Both the position numbers and the translations under genes were made by a program. Below are positions 24,278 through 33,105 of a stretch of DNA of 64,000 bases, in pieces; within the stretch, counting starts at the first letter, position 1; each line of letters opens with the position of its first letter. A model generated the notes under the pieces. The model had not been told where the DNA came from and ran no database searches. It saw only the letters and a list, made by a program, of their open reading frames with translations. The stretch is from Streptomyces pristinaespiralis (GTDB lineage: Bacteria; Actinomycetota; Actinomycetes; Streptomycetales; Streptomycetaceae): positions 1,860,001 through 1,924,000 of the forward strand of contig NZ_CP011340.1 of the NCBI RefSeq assembly GCF_001278075.1. The letters run 5' to 3'.

Positions 24278-25090
24278 GTGGCGCATACCGCCATGTCTGG
24301 TTCCGGAACCACAGCAGGTGACGATCCACTCCAGACCGCGGTATGGCGGCTGCGTTCGCGCGGCTGTTGGACCGATGCGGCGGCGCTGCTCGCGCCCCGC
24401 ACCGCGGACCCCGCCGCTGCGCTGGAGCGGGCCGGACTCCTCGTCGAGCGCTGCCTGTTCACGTGCGAGGGCTGGGCGGAGGCGGAGGACGCGCTGCGCA
24501 CTGCGGAGGCCGTCGCCCGTGACGACGAGGAACGCGGTGGCGCCGCGAGCGAGCGGGGCCGGCTGGCCTACGCGGCGACCCGGCTCGGCGTACGGGACCG
24601 GGCCGACGAGGCCCGCTCCGCCCTCGGCAGGGCGACCGCGCTGCTCTCCCCCGCCTCACCGCGACGCCCGCTGCTCGACTTCAGGCGCGGCCTGGTCTCC
24701 GAGCACATCGCGGACGCGCCGCAGGCGGCCCTCGCCGCCTACCAGCGGGCACACGCGGGCGCCACGGCGCAGGGCGACCCGTTGCTGCTGTCGTTCACCT
24801 GGCAGCAGCAGGCCGGACTCGCCCTGCGGGACGGCGAGTTGGCGCAGGCCCGGCACGGCTTCTCCGAGTGCCTGCGCATCCGGGAGGACCTCGGCTATCT
24901 GATCGGCACCGCGCCCGCGCTCGCCGGGCTCGCGGACTGCGAGCCCGAGCCGGAGGCGGGCCGCCTGCGTTCCGAGGCGCGCAGGCTCTTCCGCCTGCTG
25001 GGCGGCGTACCCGTGTGGCTGGGCGCCCAGTTGTCCCCCGTGGTGCCACCGCAGCCGTCCGTGGCCGAGCCCGAGCCCGCCGGCCAGTGA
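24278..25090 (+). CDS. TPR-repeat protein
   Basis: About 270 aa from the GTG at 24278, preceded by GGGGAGGG; the ATG at 24293 is an alternative start. Helical repeats with alternating Ala/Leu/Arg are visible throughout (AAALERAGLLVERCLF, AEAEDALRTAEAVA, AALAAYQRAHAGA, QARHGFSECLRIREDLG), and fit tetratricopeptide repeats of about 34-40 residues. No catalytic motif is visible. The stop overlaps the phosphatase start by 4 nt, so the two are probably co-translated partners. Function is unknown; a scaffold role is typical. Confidence 0.8.
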   Translation: MAHTAMSGSGTTAGDDPLQTAVWRLRSRGCWTDAAALLAPRTADPAAALERAGLLVERCLFTCEGWAEAEDALRTAEAVARDDEERGGAASERGRLAYAATRLGVRDRADEARSALGRATALLSPASPRRPLLDFRRGLVSEHIADAPQAALAAYQRAHAGATAQGDPLLLSFTWQQQAGLALRDGELAQARHGFSECLRIREDLGYLIGTAPALAGLADCEPEPEAGRLRSEARRLFRLLGGVPVWLGAQLSPVVPPQPSVAEPEPAGQ

Positions 25091-25605
25091 GGACCCGCCG
25101 CAGGGAAGGCGACGTCCCCGAGCCGCGCAGCCGGTGGGACGAGATCACGACCGGTCTGTGGGTCGGCGGTCACGTCTGGGCGGACACCGACGGCCGGCAC
25201 CAGGACGTCGTGGTCGCCGACGAGTTCGACGTCGTGATCAGCCTCTACACCCGCGAGGGCCACGGCCCCGCGGAGGGGGTGGAGCACCATGTCGTCCCCG
25301 TCCCCGACGACTGGCTGACCGCCGACGAGATCGACCGGGTGCGCCGGGTGGCGCTGACCGCCGCCGACGCCGTACGGGCGGGACGCCGGGTGCTGGTGCG
25401 CTGCTACTCCGGCTACAACCGTGCCGGGCTGGTGGCCGCCCAGACGCTCATCGAACTGGGGCACGACGCGGAGGGGGCCATCGACCGGGTCAGGCTGCGG
25501 CGTTCGCCGTGGGCCCTGCACAACGCGGCGTTCGAGCAGTACCTGCTGACGGGACTGGACATCGCCTCGCTGCTGTCCGGACTGGAACCACCGCCGGCGA
25601 GCTGA
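25087..25605 (+). CDS. Dual-specificity / tyrosine phosphatase family protein
   Basis: 172 aa from the GTG at 25087, which overlaps the TPR stop (GTGA). The active-site loop is VRCYSGYNRAGL near residue 105, a Cys-x5-Arg signature, with Asp in VPVPDDWLTADE as the candidate general acid. The family dephosphorylates Tyr/Ser/Thr in proteins or phosphorylated small molecules. Coupling to the TPR gene suggests the latter recruits its substrate. It converges with the next gene with no gap between stop codons. Confidence 0.88.
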   Translation: MRTRRREGDVPEPRSRWDEITTGLWVGGHVWADTDGRHQDVVVADEFDVVISLYTREGHGPAEGVEHHVVPVPDDWLTADEIDRVRRVALTAADAVRAGRRVLVRCYSGYNRAGLVAAQTLIELGHDAEGAIDRVRLRRSPWALHNAAFEQYLLTGLDIASLLSGLEPPPAS

Positions 25606-25974
25606 TCACGTCAGCCAGGCGAGGAACCGCCCCGGATTCAAGGCGAGCAGCACGAGGACGACCACGACGCCCGCCCAGACGAACCCGCGCGCCCTGCTGC
25701 GCCGCTTCACAGGACGCGGCCGGCCGGGCCACTCCCGCCACCCGTCCGGCCTGGCCTCCACGGGCTTCCCCCGGCGTGCCCAGCGCCGGAGCCGCCCCTG
25801 CTGCCGGGCGGCCTCCTCGTCGGCGCGCCGCAGCCGTTCGGTGACCATCCGCGCCCTGGCGGACGGTTCCTTGGGCGCGGCCAGCCGCGCGGGCCCCTCG
25901 CTCTCGAGCTGGAACCTCGCCCACTCCTCGTCGGAAATGGACGACTCCGGTACCTCCGGAGATTCCGCGGTCAT
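25606..25974 (-). CDS. Hypothetical membrane-anchored protein
   Basis: 122 aa from the ATG at 25974. The N-terminus is acidic (MTAESPEVPESSISDEEWARFQ). A basic helical middle (ARMVTERLRRADEEAARQQGRLRRWARRG) leads to a single C-terminal TM helix (FVWAGVVVVLVLLALNP). It is probably a tail-anchored cytoplasmic protein. I recognise no family. Confidence 0.75.
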   Translation of the reverse strand: MTAESPEVPESSISDEEWARFQLESEGPARLAAPKEPSARARMVTERLRRADEEAARQQGRLRRWARRGKPVEARPDGWREWPGRPRPVKRRSRARGFVWAGVVVVLVLLALNPGRFLAWLT

Positions 25975-26063
25975 GTCGGCCCCCACCCTGTCGGACAACT
26001 CGAACGGACACCCTAATGCAGCCCCGACCGGGCCCTGTTGGGCAGGTTTCCCCGTCGACGGGC

Positions 26064-27254
26064 TCAGCGGGGCCGGAGGCGGATCAGGGTCTCTTCCGTG
26101 CCGACCCACAGGGCGCCGTCGGGTGTGACGGCGACGGCCCGGACCGCCGGACCCGGACGGAAACCGAGCACGTCGCGCCTGCCCGGGCGGTGCAGTTCCA
26201 CGAGGCCGTCCGCCCAGGCGGCCGCGAGGGCCGGTCCCTGGGGTGTCGGCCCCATGTGCAGGGCGACGACCGGCGACGACCGCTGCGACACGGTCGAACC
26301 GTGCCCGCCGTCCGCGGGCGACCAAACGCGGACCGCACCGTCCGTGCCCCCGGTCCGCACGGTGAGGGAGGGTGAGGCGGTCGCCGCCAGGGCGGTGACA
26401 CGGCCGGAGTGCAGGGCCGCCTGGTGGAGGCCGTCCGAGCCGAAGGCGTGCACCGAGCCCATGCGGTCGCCGACCAGCACGACGTCCGCCGCGGCGGCGA
26501 GGGCGGTGCCCGGATGGCGGGCGAGGGTGGCGGCGACGGCCTTCGTCAACGCGGTCCCGGTGCCGCCGTGCCGGTGCAGCCGGCCGCGTTCGTCCAGGAG
26601 CAGGACCGTGTCCTCCCCCGACGCGGCCGCGGCCCTGACGCGGGTGGCCGTCGACTGCTCCCGCCCACCGTCGGGAAGGACGCGCACCCCGCCGCCCGGA
26701 TCGGCCACCACCGGCGCACCGCCCGGCAGGACGGTCAGGGCGGCGATCGGGCAGGCGCCTGCCCACTCCATGTGCCAGGGCGCGGCCGCGGCGGACCGGG
26801 CCAGTGCCTGCCGTATTCGTGGGTCGGCGTCCGGGGGCAGGGCGGTCCGGAGGACCAGGGCCCGCCGGGCCGGGTCCTGGTCGCGGATCAGCGACTGTCC
26901 GGCCCGCAGCCAGGCACTGCGCAGGCCGCCGTGTTCGTCGTCGGCCGCCTCGTAGGCGGCGGTCACCCGTACGGGGTCGGCCGCGCAGACCGCCTCCGCG
27001 TCGGCCACGTCCACGGGCCCGTCGTCGCCGGGCTTGCTGACGGGGGCGTCCTCGTCAGGAGCCTCCACGACCACCCGTACGTGCCCGAACTCGCGCAGCA
27101 CGTCGGCCAGTTCCGCCACTTCGTCCGGATCGTGGCCCGCGCCGCCGAGCCGCACCGTGCGGGGCGGTCCCGCCAGCAGCGCGGACAGCAGTTCGGCGGG
27201 GGTGCCCGCCACGACTCCCAGCTGGTTCGCCACCGCCCACACCGTGCCGCGCAC
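26064..27254 (-). CDS. WD40/beta-propeller-like hypothetical protein
   Basis: 396 aa. The N-terminal 150 residues are alpha/beta with DPDEVAELADVLREFGHVRVVVEAPDE and a helical stretch. The C-terminal half has WD40-like blades (LDERGRLHRHGG, GDRMGSVHAFGSDGLHQAALHSGRVTALAA, GGTDGAVRVWSPADG, AAAWADGLVELHRPG). It is cytoplasmic with no catalytic motif, located 30 nt after a GntR regulator on the same strand. The function is unknown; a protein-interaction platform is most likely. Confidence 0.75.
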   Translation of the reverse strand: MRGTVWAVANQLGVVAGTPAELLSALLAGPPRTVRLGGAGHDPDEVAELADVLREFGHVRVVVEAPDEDAPVSKPGDDGPVDVADAEAVCAADPVRVTAAYEAADDEHGGLRSAWLRAGQSLIRDQDPARRALVLRTALPPDADPRIRQALARSAAAAPWHMEWAGACPIAALTVLPGGAPVVADPGGGVRVLPDGGREQSTATRVRAAAASGEDTVLLLDERGRLHRHGGTGTALTKAVAATLARHPGTALAAAADVVLVGDRMGSVHAFGSDGLHQAALHSGRVTALAATASPSLTVRTGGTDGAVRVWSPADGGHGSTVSQRSSPVVALHMGPTPQGPALAAAWADGLVELHRPGRRDVLGFRPGPAVRAVAVTPDGALWVGTEETLIRLRPR

Positions 27255-27284
27255 GTCGTCGTCCCCTCGGGTCCCCGGGCGGGC

Positions 27285-28046
27285 TCAGACGTCGGAGCCC
27301 GCGAAGTGCTCGCGCACCAGCGCCTGGACCACCGTCAGGTCCTGGGCCGCAAGCGCGTCCAGCAGCGCCGTGTGTTCTGCCGCGTCCGCGACCAGGTCCG
27401 CGCGGCGGGTGGTGGGCGCGCCGCTGAGGGGCCACTGGGAGCGCCGGTGAAGGTCGTCCGCCACCGTGAGCAGCTGCTCGTTGCCCGCGAGGGCGAGGAC
27501 CGCCCGGTGGAAGGCGCGGTCCGTCTCCGCGTAGCTCGCCCGGTCACCCGTCGCCGCCGCGGCGGCCGTCGCCTCCGCCAGCGGGCGCAGCGCGTTCCAG
27601 CGGTCGGCCGGGACCGTGCGGGCCAGCCGCAGCAGGACCGGGACCTCGATCAGCGCGCGGACCTCCGCCAGCTCGGCCAGTTCGCGTGCGGTGCGCCGGG
27701 CGACGCGGAAGCCCCGGTTCGGCACGACCTCGACGGCGCCCTCCATGACCAGTTGCTGCATCGCCTCGCGCACCGGGGTCGCCGACACGCCGTAGCGCTC
27801 GCCGAGGACCGGTGCCGAGTAGACCTCGCCGGGGACGAGGTCGCCGTCGACCAGGGCCGTACGCAGCGCGTCGAGGATCTGCCCGCGCACCGAGTGCCGC
27901 TGCACGGGACGGAGGGCCGGGGGCTCACTGTGGGTGTGCTCGCCGCGGACCTGTTCCCGAGCGGCCCCGGGACCGCCCTGCGCGGGCACGTGGACGGAGG
28001 CGTACGGCTGAGGAACGGCGAGGTCACGCGCTCTGGCCTGCTCCAC
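27285..28046 (-). CDS. GntR family transcriptional regulator (FadR subfamily)
   Basis: 253 aa from the GTG at 28046, chosen because GGAGGAGG lies just upstream; a longer in-frame ORF runs to 28145 but lacks a ribosome site. The winged helix at about residues 50-115 has GQILDALRTALVDGDLVPGEV and GVSATPVREAMQQLVMEGAVEV. The helical FCD effector domain follows, with RALIEVPVLLRLAR, DRAFHRAVLALAGNEQLL and HTALLDALAAQD. Its target is unknown. It is divergent from the FhuF-like gene, with the iron box in between. Confidence 0.9.
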   Translation of the reverse strand: MEQARARDLAVPQPYASVHVPAQGGPGAAREQVRGEHTHSEPPALRPVQRHSVRGQILDALRTALVDGDLVPGEVYSAPVLGERYGVSATPVREAMQQLVMEGAVEVVPNRGFRVARRTARELAELAEVRALIEVPVLLRLARTVPADRWNALRPLAEATAAAAATGDRASYAETDRAFHRAVLALAGNEQLLTVADDLHRRSQWPLSGAPTTRRADLVADAAEHTALLDALAAQDLTVVQALVREHFAGSDV

Positions 28047-28151
28047 TCGGGTCCTCCTCCGGCAGTCCGCCCGGCCCGGCTCGCGGATGAGGGGCCCTGA
28101 GTGCACGATAGGCGGCCGGGGCCCCAGTTCAAACATCGAGATCATCGGGTA

Positions 28152-28166
28152 AGGTAAGGCTTACCT
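28152..28166. promoter_or_regulatory. Iron box (DmdR/IdeR-type operator)
   Basis: AGGTAAGGCTTACCT is a 7-1-7 inverted repeat. The 19-mer around it (28150-28168) matches the actinobacterial iron-box consensus TTAGGTTAGGCTAACCTAA at 14 of 19 positions by my alignment. It lies 31 nt before the FhuF-like start, where a repressor would block transcription under iron repletion. Confidence 0.8.
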
Positions 28167-28196
28167 GCTAACGATCGCGATTCGGTGGTCCCCAGC

Positions 28197-29042
28197 ATGA
28201 CCGTTCCTGCACTGATGCCCGGCCTCACCTCACCCGTGACGGACGCCTATGAGCGCCTCGCCGAGGTCTTCCCCGGGCTGCGCGTGAAGGAGCTGACGGA
28301 CGAGGGACCGACACCGGACGGCGCCGGCTGGGTCCGTGCGGCCGACCTGGCGGCCGGCGGCGCTCCGCTCGACGCCTTCCTCGCCTGGGACAACGCCCAG
28401 GTGCTCCGGGACTACGGACAGCAGGCCCGTCCCGACGTCGTCGCCAGCTTCGGTCTGCACCGCTACGCCTGGCCCGCCTGTCTGCTGATCACCGTCCCCT
28501 GGTTCCTGGTGCGCAGGGTGCCGCGGGTCCCGGTCGAGGGCGTCTCCTTCCAGCGTGCGCTGGGTCACATGACGGTCCGTGTCCGCGAGTTCGCCTGCCT
28601 GCCCGACGACCCCGCCGCGCAGCTGCCCGGCGCCCGCGTCGTACCGGACGAGGAGGCACTGCGCGGCGAGGTCCGCGCGGCCGTCGCCGAGCACATCGGA
28701 CCGGTCCTCGACGGATTCGGGGCCAGGATGCGGCGCGGCAAGCGGGCCCTGTGGGGAATGGCGACCGACGAGATCGTCGAGGGCCTCTGGTACGTCGCCC
28801 ACCTCCTCGGCGAGGAGCAGCGCGCGGTGGCGGAGCTCGAGCAGCTGCTGCCGGGCACGACCAAGCCGTACGTGGGCACCGCCGGCTTCCGGGAGCTGAC
28901 CGGTCCGAACGGCGAACGGCTGCCGACCCGCGACCGGGCCAGCTGCTGCCTGTTCTACACGCTGCGGCCGGAGGACACCTGTGTCACCTGCCCGCGCACC
29001 TGCGACGCCGACCGGGTCGCCCGCCTTCAACAGACCGCGTGA
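28197..29042 (+). CDS. FhuF-like (2Fe-2S) ferric-siderophore reductase
   Basis: 281 aa from the ATG at 28197 (MTVPALMPG). The C-terminus has the FhuF cluster motif: SCCLFYTLRPEDTCVTCPRTC gives Cys-Cys, ten residues, Cys-x2-Cys, then a further Cys. The N-terminal half holds the ferric-chelate-binding fold with LRDYGQQARPDVVASFGLHRYAWPACLL. Such proteins reduce Fe(III)-siderophores in the cytoplasm to release iron. An iron box immediately upstream fits the role. No siderophore biosynthesis genes lie nearby. Confidence 0.9.
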   Translation: MTVPALMPGLTSPVTDAYERLAEVFPGLRVKELTDEGPTPDGAGWVRAADLAAGGAPLDAFLAWDNAQVLRDYGQQARPDVVASFGLHRYAWPACLLITVPWFLVRRVPRVPVEGVSFQRALGHMTVRVREFACLPDDPAAQLPGARVVPDEEALRGEVRAAVAEHIGPVLDGFGARMRRGKRALWGMATDEIVEGLWYVAHLLGEEQRAVAELEQLLPGTTKPYVGTAGFRELTGPNGERLPTRDRASCCLFYTLRPEDTCVTCPRTCDADRVARLQQTA

Positions 29043-29237
29043 TTCCACGCCACCATTTCGAGTGGCATGAATTCGAACGCAACTCCCGCCGCTCAAGCGT
29101 CAGTTCGAGTAGATCGCACCTATTCGCGTACGGGACGGCCCCGTTGGCGTTCTCTTGCTCGGAAAGCGCCTGGGTGTCCCCCGCGTTCGGCAGTATGGCG
29201 GCCGAAACGCCCTACCGCGATGCAAGGGACACCGCAC

Positions 29238-30308
29238 ATGAGACTGACCGACATATCGCTGGACTGGCTGCTTCCGGGCGCCGTGATGATCCTGGGAGTC
29301 CTGGCGGCGGTGGCGGTGCTCGCGCGCGGCAAGCGCGCCGGTGACAAGGCCGCGGCCGATGACTCGTGGGAGCGCAGCGAGGAGCGCCGCAGGCGCAAGG
29401 AGGCCGTCTACGGAACCGCCTCGTACGTACTCCTCTTCTGCTGCGCCGCCGTCGCGGCGGCGCTCTCCTTCCACGGCCTGGTGGGCTTCGGCCGGCAGAA
29501 CCTGAATCTGACCGGCGGCTGGGAGTACCTGGTGCCCTTCGGCCTCGACGGGGCGGCCATGTTCTGCTCCGTCCTCGCCGTGCGGGAGGCCAGCCACGGT
29601 GACGCCGCCCTCGGCTCGCGACTCCTGGTGTGGACGTTCGCGGGCGCGGCCGCCTGGTTCAACTGGGTGCACGCGCCCAGGGGTCTCGACCACGCGGGCG
29701 CGCCGCAGTTCTTCGCCGGCATGTCGCTGTCCGCCGCGGTGCTGTTCGACCGGGCGCTGAAGCAGACGCGCCGTGCGGCGCTGCGCGAGCAGGGGCTGGT
29801 GCCCCGGCCGCTGCCGCAGATCCGGATCGTACGGTGGCTGCGGGCACCCAGGGAGACCTTCGCGGCCTGGTCGCTGATGCTCCTCGAGGGCGTGCGGACC
29901 CTGGACGAGGCCGTGGACGAGGTGCGCGAGGACCGGCGACAGAAGCAGCAGAACCGGATGCGCCGCCGCGACCGGGAGAAGCTGGAGCGCGCCCAGATCA
30001 GGGCGCTCAACCGGCAGCACCGCAGCTGGGGGCTGAGCCGGGCGGACCGCGGGACGCAACTTCCCGCACTCGGACCGGCCACGGGCGGAGCCCAGCAGCC
30101 GGGGAGCTCGTCCTCGTCCGTCGTGGAGCCTGTCATAGCGGAGCCCGGACAACTGCCCGTGCGGACCCGGCCGTCGCTCCAGGCCCTGAAGCCGGCCGGT
30201 CCCGAACCCGTCACGGTCGACCTCACGGCCGAGGACGACACCCAGGCCCTGCCGCGTCTCGACTCCCTGGAGCGCAAACTCAAGGATCTGGAGCAGCAGT
30301 TCGGCTGA
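29238..30308 (+). CDS. DUF2637 domain-containing membrane protein
   Basis: About 356 aa from the ATG at 29238 (MRLTDISLDW), with AAGGGA 8 nt upstream. Five hydrophobic segments lie in the first 180 residues (ISLDWLLPGAVMILGVLAAV, SYVLLFCCAAVAAALSFHGL, FGLDGAAMFCSVLAV, LVWTFAGAAAWFNWVHAP, FFAGMSLSAAVLF). A long charged cytoplasmic region with a coiled coil (VREDRRQKQQNRMRRRDREKLERA, written here in part) ends in LERKLKDLEQQFG. The family occurs in Streptomyces chromosomes and on plasmids near transfer functions (SpdA-like); the chromosomal role is unknown. Confidence 0.85.
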   Translation: MRLTDISLDWLLPGAVMILGVLAAVAVLARGKRAGDKAAADDSWERSEERRRRKEAVYGTASYVLLFCCAAVAAALSFHGLVGFGRQNLNLTGGWEYLVPFGLDGAAMFCSVLAVREASHGDAALGSRLLVWTFAGAAAWFNWVHAPRGLDHAGAPQFFAGMSLSAAVLFDRALKQTRRAALREQGLVPRPLPQIRIVRWLRAPRETFAAWSLMLLEGVRTLDEAVDEVREDRRQKQQNRMRRRDREKLERAQIRALNRQHRSWGLSRADRGTQLPALGPATGGAQQPGSSSSSVVEPVIAEPGQLPVRTRPSLQALKPAGPEPVTVDLTAEDDTQALPRLDSLERKLKDLEQQFG

Positions 30309-30467
30309 CGGGGCGCCGGGCACCGGGAGCGGTCCACGGGTCACCCGGCCCCGGCCCGGGCCCCCTGGCCGGTCCCCCGGCCGGACGGGCTTCCGGAAGG
30401 GGGCCCGCGGTCGGCCCTTCGGCCCCGAGGGCCGCCGGTCAGCGGCCCCTGCTTCAGGGGACGCCGG

Positions 30468-30905
30468 TCAGGCCGCTCCCGCGTGCAGCTCGAACCAGAT
30501 CACTTTGCCCACCCCTTGGGCCGTACGCACGCCCCACGCGTCGGCCAGGCGCTCCACCAGGACCAGCCCCCTGCCGCCCGTACCGAGGTCGGCGTTCGGT
30601 AGGTCCGGCACGGGCAGTCCTGCCATGAAGTCCTGGACCTCCACGTGGAGTCGTGAGTCCTCGACGGTGGCCGTCACCACCGCTCCGTGGTCGGTGTGGA
30701 TCAGGGCGTTGGTCACCAGCTCGCTGGCGAGCAGCTCGGCCACGTCGGCCGCGTCCGCCGCACCGGCGTCATCCGTCCGCTCCGGCCACTTGCCGAGCAG
30801 GTCGCGTAATGCGTGCCGCACTTCGGGCACGGCCGTGAGATCGCCGTTGCCGAGTCTGCGGTGCAGCCGGCCCCGGACTCCCGCGCCCCCGTGACGTCCA
30901 GTCAT
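30468..30905 (-). CDS. RsbW-like ATP-binding protein (HATPase, anti-sigma/regulatory kinase type)
   Basis: 145 aa with the GHKL fold: N-box LLASELVTNALIHT, G1-type segment LPNADLGTGGRGLVLVERLADAWGV and a C-terminal GKVIWFEL. This is the stand-alone Streptomyces HATPase_c_2 family related to the anti-sigma factor kinases RsbW/SpoIIAB. No anti-anti-sigma or sigma gene is adjacent, so its partner is unknown. The 159 nt between its stop and the DUF2637 stop are filled by overlapping GC-rich inverted repeats that may end both genes. Confidence 0.88.
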   Translation of the reverse strand: MTGRHGGAGVRGRLHRRLGNGDLTAVPEVRHALRDLLGKWPERTDDAGAADAADVAELLASELVTNALIHTDHGAVVTATVEDSRLHVEVQDFMAGLPVPDLPNADLGTGGRGLVLVERLADAWGVRTAQGVGKVIWFELHAGAA

Positions 30906-31225
30906 CTTCCCCCACCCACGTCGGAACGAGCTATGGCTTCGTAGTCACCGGATGCATGCCCCGCCCGAGGGACACCACTCATGCCTATTTCGACAGTTCC
31001 CCGGTCCGACGCTGATGTGTGGGAGCCGCGCGTCGGCAAAAGGGCACTCGCCGCGACCGTTCACCGGCCCCGTGAGCGGCACGGACGCCGCTCCGACAGG
31101 CCGCCCGCCCGCCGCCGGTACGCCGATGGCCGGATACGGGCGCTCCACCGGTTCTCGTCCCGGCGACCGGCGGCGCTGGACGGGCGCTTGTCCCGGGCCG
31201 ACCGCCGCCGGTCGCCCCCGCACGG
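30906..31225. other. 320-nt intergenic region, no gene seen
   Basis: The region lies between the start of the HATPase gene and the stop of the pyruvate oxidase-type gene. Open frames run through it on both strands, but codon composition and the lack of ribosome sites do not support coding. It should contain the HATPase promoter and the terminator of the oxidase gene. Confidence 0.6.
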
Positions 31226-32968
31226 TCAGGGCCTCGGCACGTTCCGCAGGTTCGAACGGGCCATCTGCACCATCCTGCCCACGCCGCCGTCCAGCACGAT
31301 CTTGCTCGCGGAAAGGGCGAAACCGGTCACCATCTCTGCGCTGATCTTCGGCGGGATGGAGAGCGCGTTGGGGTCGGTGACGACGTCGACCAGCGCCGGG
31401 CCCTTGTGCTTGAAGGCGTCCTTGAGCGCGCCGGCGAGCTGCTTGGGCTTCTCCACCCGGACACCGTAGGCGCCGGCCGCGCGGGCGACCGCCGCGAAGT
31501 CAGGGTTGCGGTAGGCCGTGCCGAAGGACGGCAACCCGGCGACCAGCATCTCCAACTCCACCATCGACAGCGACGAGTTGTTGAACAGCACGATCTTCAC
31601 CGGCAGGTCGTACTGGACCAGGGTCAGGAAGTCGCCCATCAGCATGGTGAACCCGCCGTCGCCCGACATGGAGACGACCTGCCGGTCACGGTCGACGAAC
31701 TGGGCGCCGATGGCCTGCGGCAGGGCGTTCGCCATCGAGCCGTGGCTGAACGAACCGATGATGCGGCGGCGGCCGTTGGGAGAGATGTAACGGGCAGCCC
31801 ACACGTTGCACATGCCGGTGTCGACGGTGAACACGGCGTCGTCGTCGGCCAGTTCGTCGAGGACGGCGGCGACGTACTCGGGATGGACGGGGACGTGCTT
31901 CTCCACCTTGCGGGTGTAGGCCCTGACCACACCCTCCAGGGCGTCGGCGTGCTTCTTCAGCATCTTGTCCAGGAACCGGCGGTCCGCCTTCGCCCGCACC
32001 TTCGGGGTGATGCATCGCAGTGTCTCGCGCACGTCGCCCCACACGGCGAGGTCCAGCTTGGAGCGCCGGCCGAGATGCTCCGGCCTGACGTCGACCTGCG
32101 CGATCTTGACGTCGTCCGGAAGGAAGGCGTTGTACGGGAAGTCCGTGCCGAGCAGGAGGAGCAGATCGCACTCGTGGGTGGCCTCGTAGGCGGCGCCGTA
32201 GCCGAGCAGCCCGCTCATGCCCACGTCGTAGGGGTTGTCGTACTGGATCCACTCCTTGCCGCGGAGCGCATGACCGACGGGCGACTTGATGCGCTCCGCG
32301 AACTGCATGACCTCGGCGTGCGCGCCGGCCGTGCCGCTGCCGCAGAAGAGCGTGACCCGGTCCGCCTCGTCGATCATCCGGACCAGCTTGTCGATCTCCG
32401 CGTCACCGGGGCGGGCGGTGGGGCGGGTCGTGACCAGGGCGTGCTCGATCGACTTCTCCGGCGCCGGGCGGTCCGCGATGTCGCCCGGCAACGACACCAC
32501 GCTCACCCCTCCACGGCCGACGGCGTGCTGGATCGCCGTCTGGAGCAGCCGGGGCATCTGCTGAGGGCTCGAGATCAGCTCGCTGTAGTGGCTGCACTCG
32601 CGGAACAGCTGGTCGGGGTGGGTCTCCTGGAAGTATCCGAGGCCGATCTCGCTGGAGGGGATGTGCGAGGCGAGGGCGAGGACGGGCGCCATGGAGCGGT
32701 GCGCGTCGTACAGGCCGTTGATGAGGTGCAGGTTGCCGGGCCCGCAGGAGCCGGCGCAGGCGGCCAGCTTTCCGGTGATCTGGGCCTCCGCGCCGGCGGC
32801 GAACGCCGCGGCCTCCTCGTGTCTGACCTGCACCCAGTCGATGCCCGGCGTGCGGCGGACGGCGTCGACGACGGGGTTGAGGCTGTCGCCGACGACGCCG
32901 TAGAGCCGCTGGACTCCGGCGCGGACGAGGATGTCGACGAACTGCTCCGCCACGTTCTTCCTGGCCAT
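31226..32968 (-). CDS. Pyruvate dehydrogenase (quinone)/pyruvate oxidase-type ThDP enzyme
   Basis: 580 aa from the ATG at 32968 (MARKNVAEQF). It has three-domain ThDP-enzyme architecture. The N-terminal Pyr domain holds the catalytic Glu in VQVRHEEAAAFAAGAEAQ. The central domain contains TLFCGSGTAGAHAEV. The C-terminal PP domain has the ThDP/Mg motif MSGDGGFTMLMGDFLTL then IVLFNNSSL. It decarboxylates pyruvate to acetate and CO2, passing electrons to quinone or oxygen, and is homologous to E. coli PoxB. It stands alone. Acetolactate synthase is a related alternative but motif order and length favour PoxB. Confidence 0.9.
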   Translation of the reverse strand: MARKNVAEQFVDILVRAGVQRLYGVVGDSLNPVVDAVRRTPGIDWVQVRHEEAAAFAAGAEAQITGKLAACAGSCGPGNLHLINGLYDAHRSMAPVLALASHIPSSEIGLGYFQETHPDQLFRECSHYSELISSPQQMPRLLQTAIQHAVGRGGVSVVSLPGDIADRPAPEKSIEHALVTTRPTARPGDAEIDKLVRMIDEADRVTLFCGSGTAGAHAEVMQFAERIKSPVGHALRGKEWIQYDNPYDVGMSGLLGYGAAYEATHECDLLLLLGTDFPYNAFLPDDVKIAQVDVRPEHLGRRSKLDLAVWGDVRETLRCITPKVRAKADRRFLDKMLKKHADALEGVVRAYTRKVEKHVPVHPEYVAAVLDELADDDAVFTVDTGMCNVWAARYISPNGRRRIIGSFSHGSMANALPQAIGAQFVDRDRQVVSMSGDGGFTMLMGDFLTLVQYDLPVKIVLFNNSSLSMVELEMLVAGLPSFGTAYRNPDFAAVARAAGAYGVRVEKPKQLAGALKDAFKHKGPALVDVVTDPNALSIPPKISAEMVTGFALSASKIVLDGGVGRMVQMARSNLRNVPRP

Positions 32969-33105
32969 GGGGTGCGCGCCCTTTCTCCGTGGAGGTCCTG
33001 GACGTCCGCGGGGACGTCCGCTCGGGCCCCTCCCGTGTGTCGGGGCCCGTCGCTCCATCAACCCATGGCCGGGCCGGTCCCGCCCGTGCGGTTACGCCTG
33101 CGCGG

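Noticed and set aside
30945..31223. A 92-codon minus-strand ORF before the pyruvate oxidase-type gene
   Set aside because: No ribosome site, biased composition, no recognisable motif.
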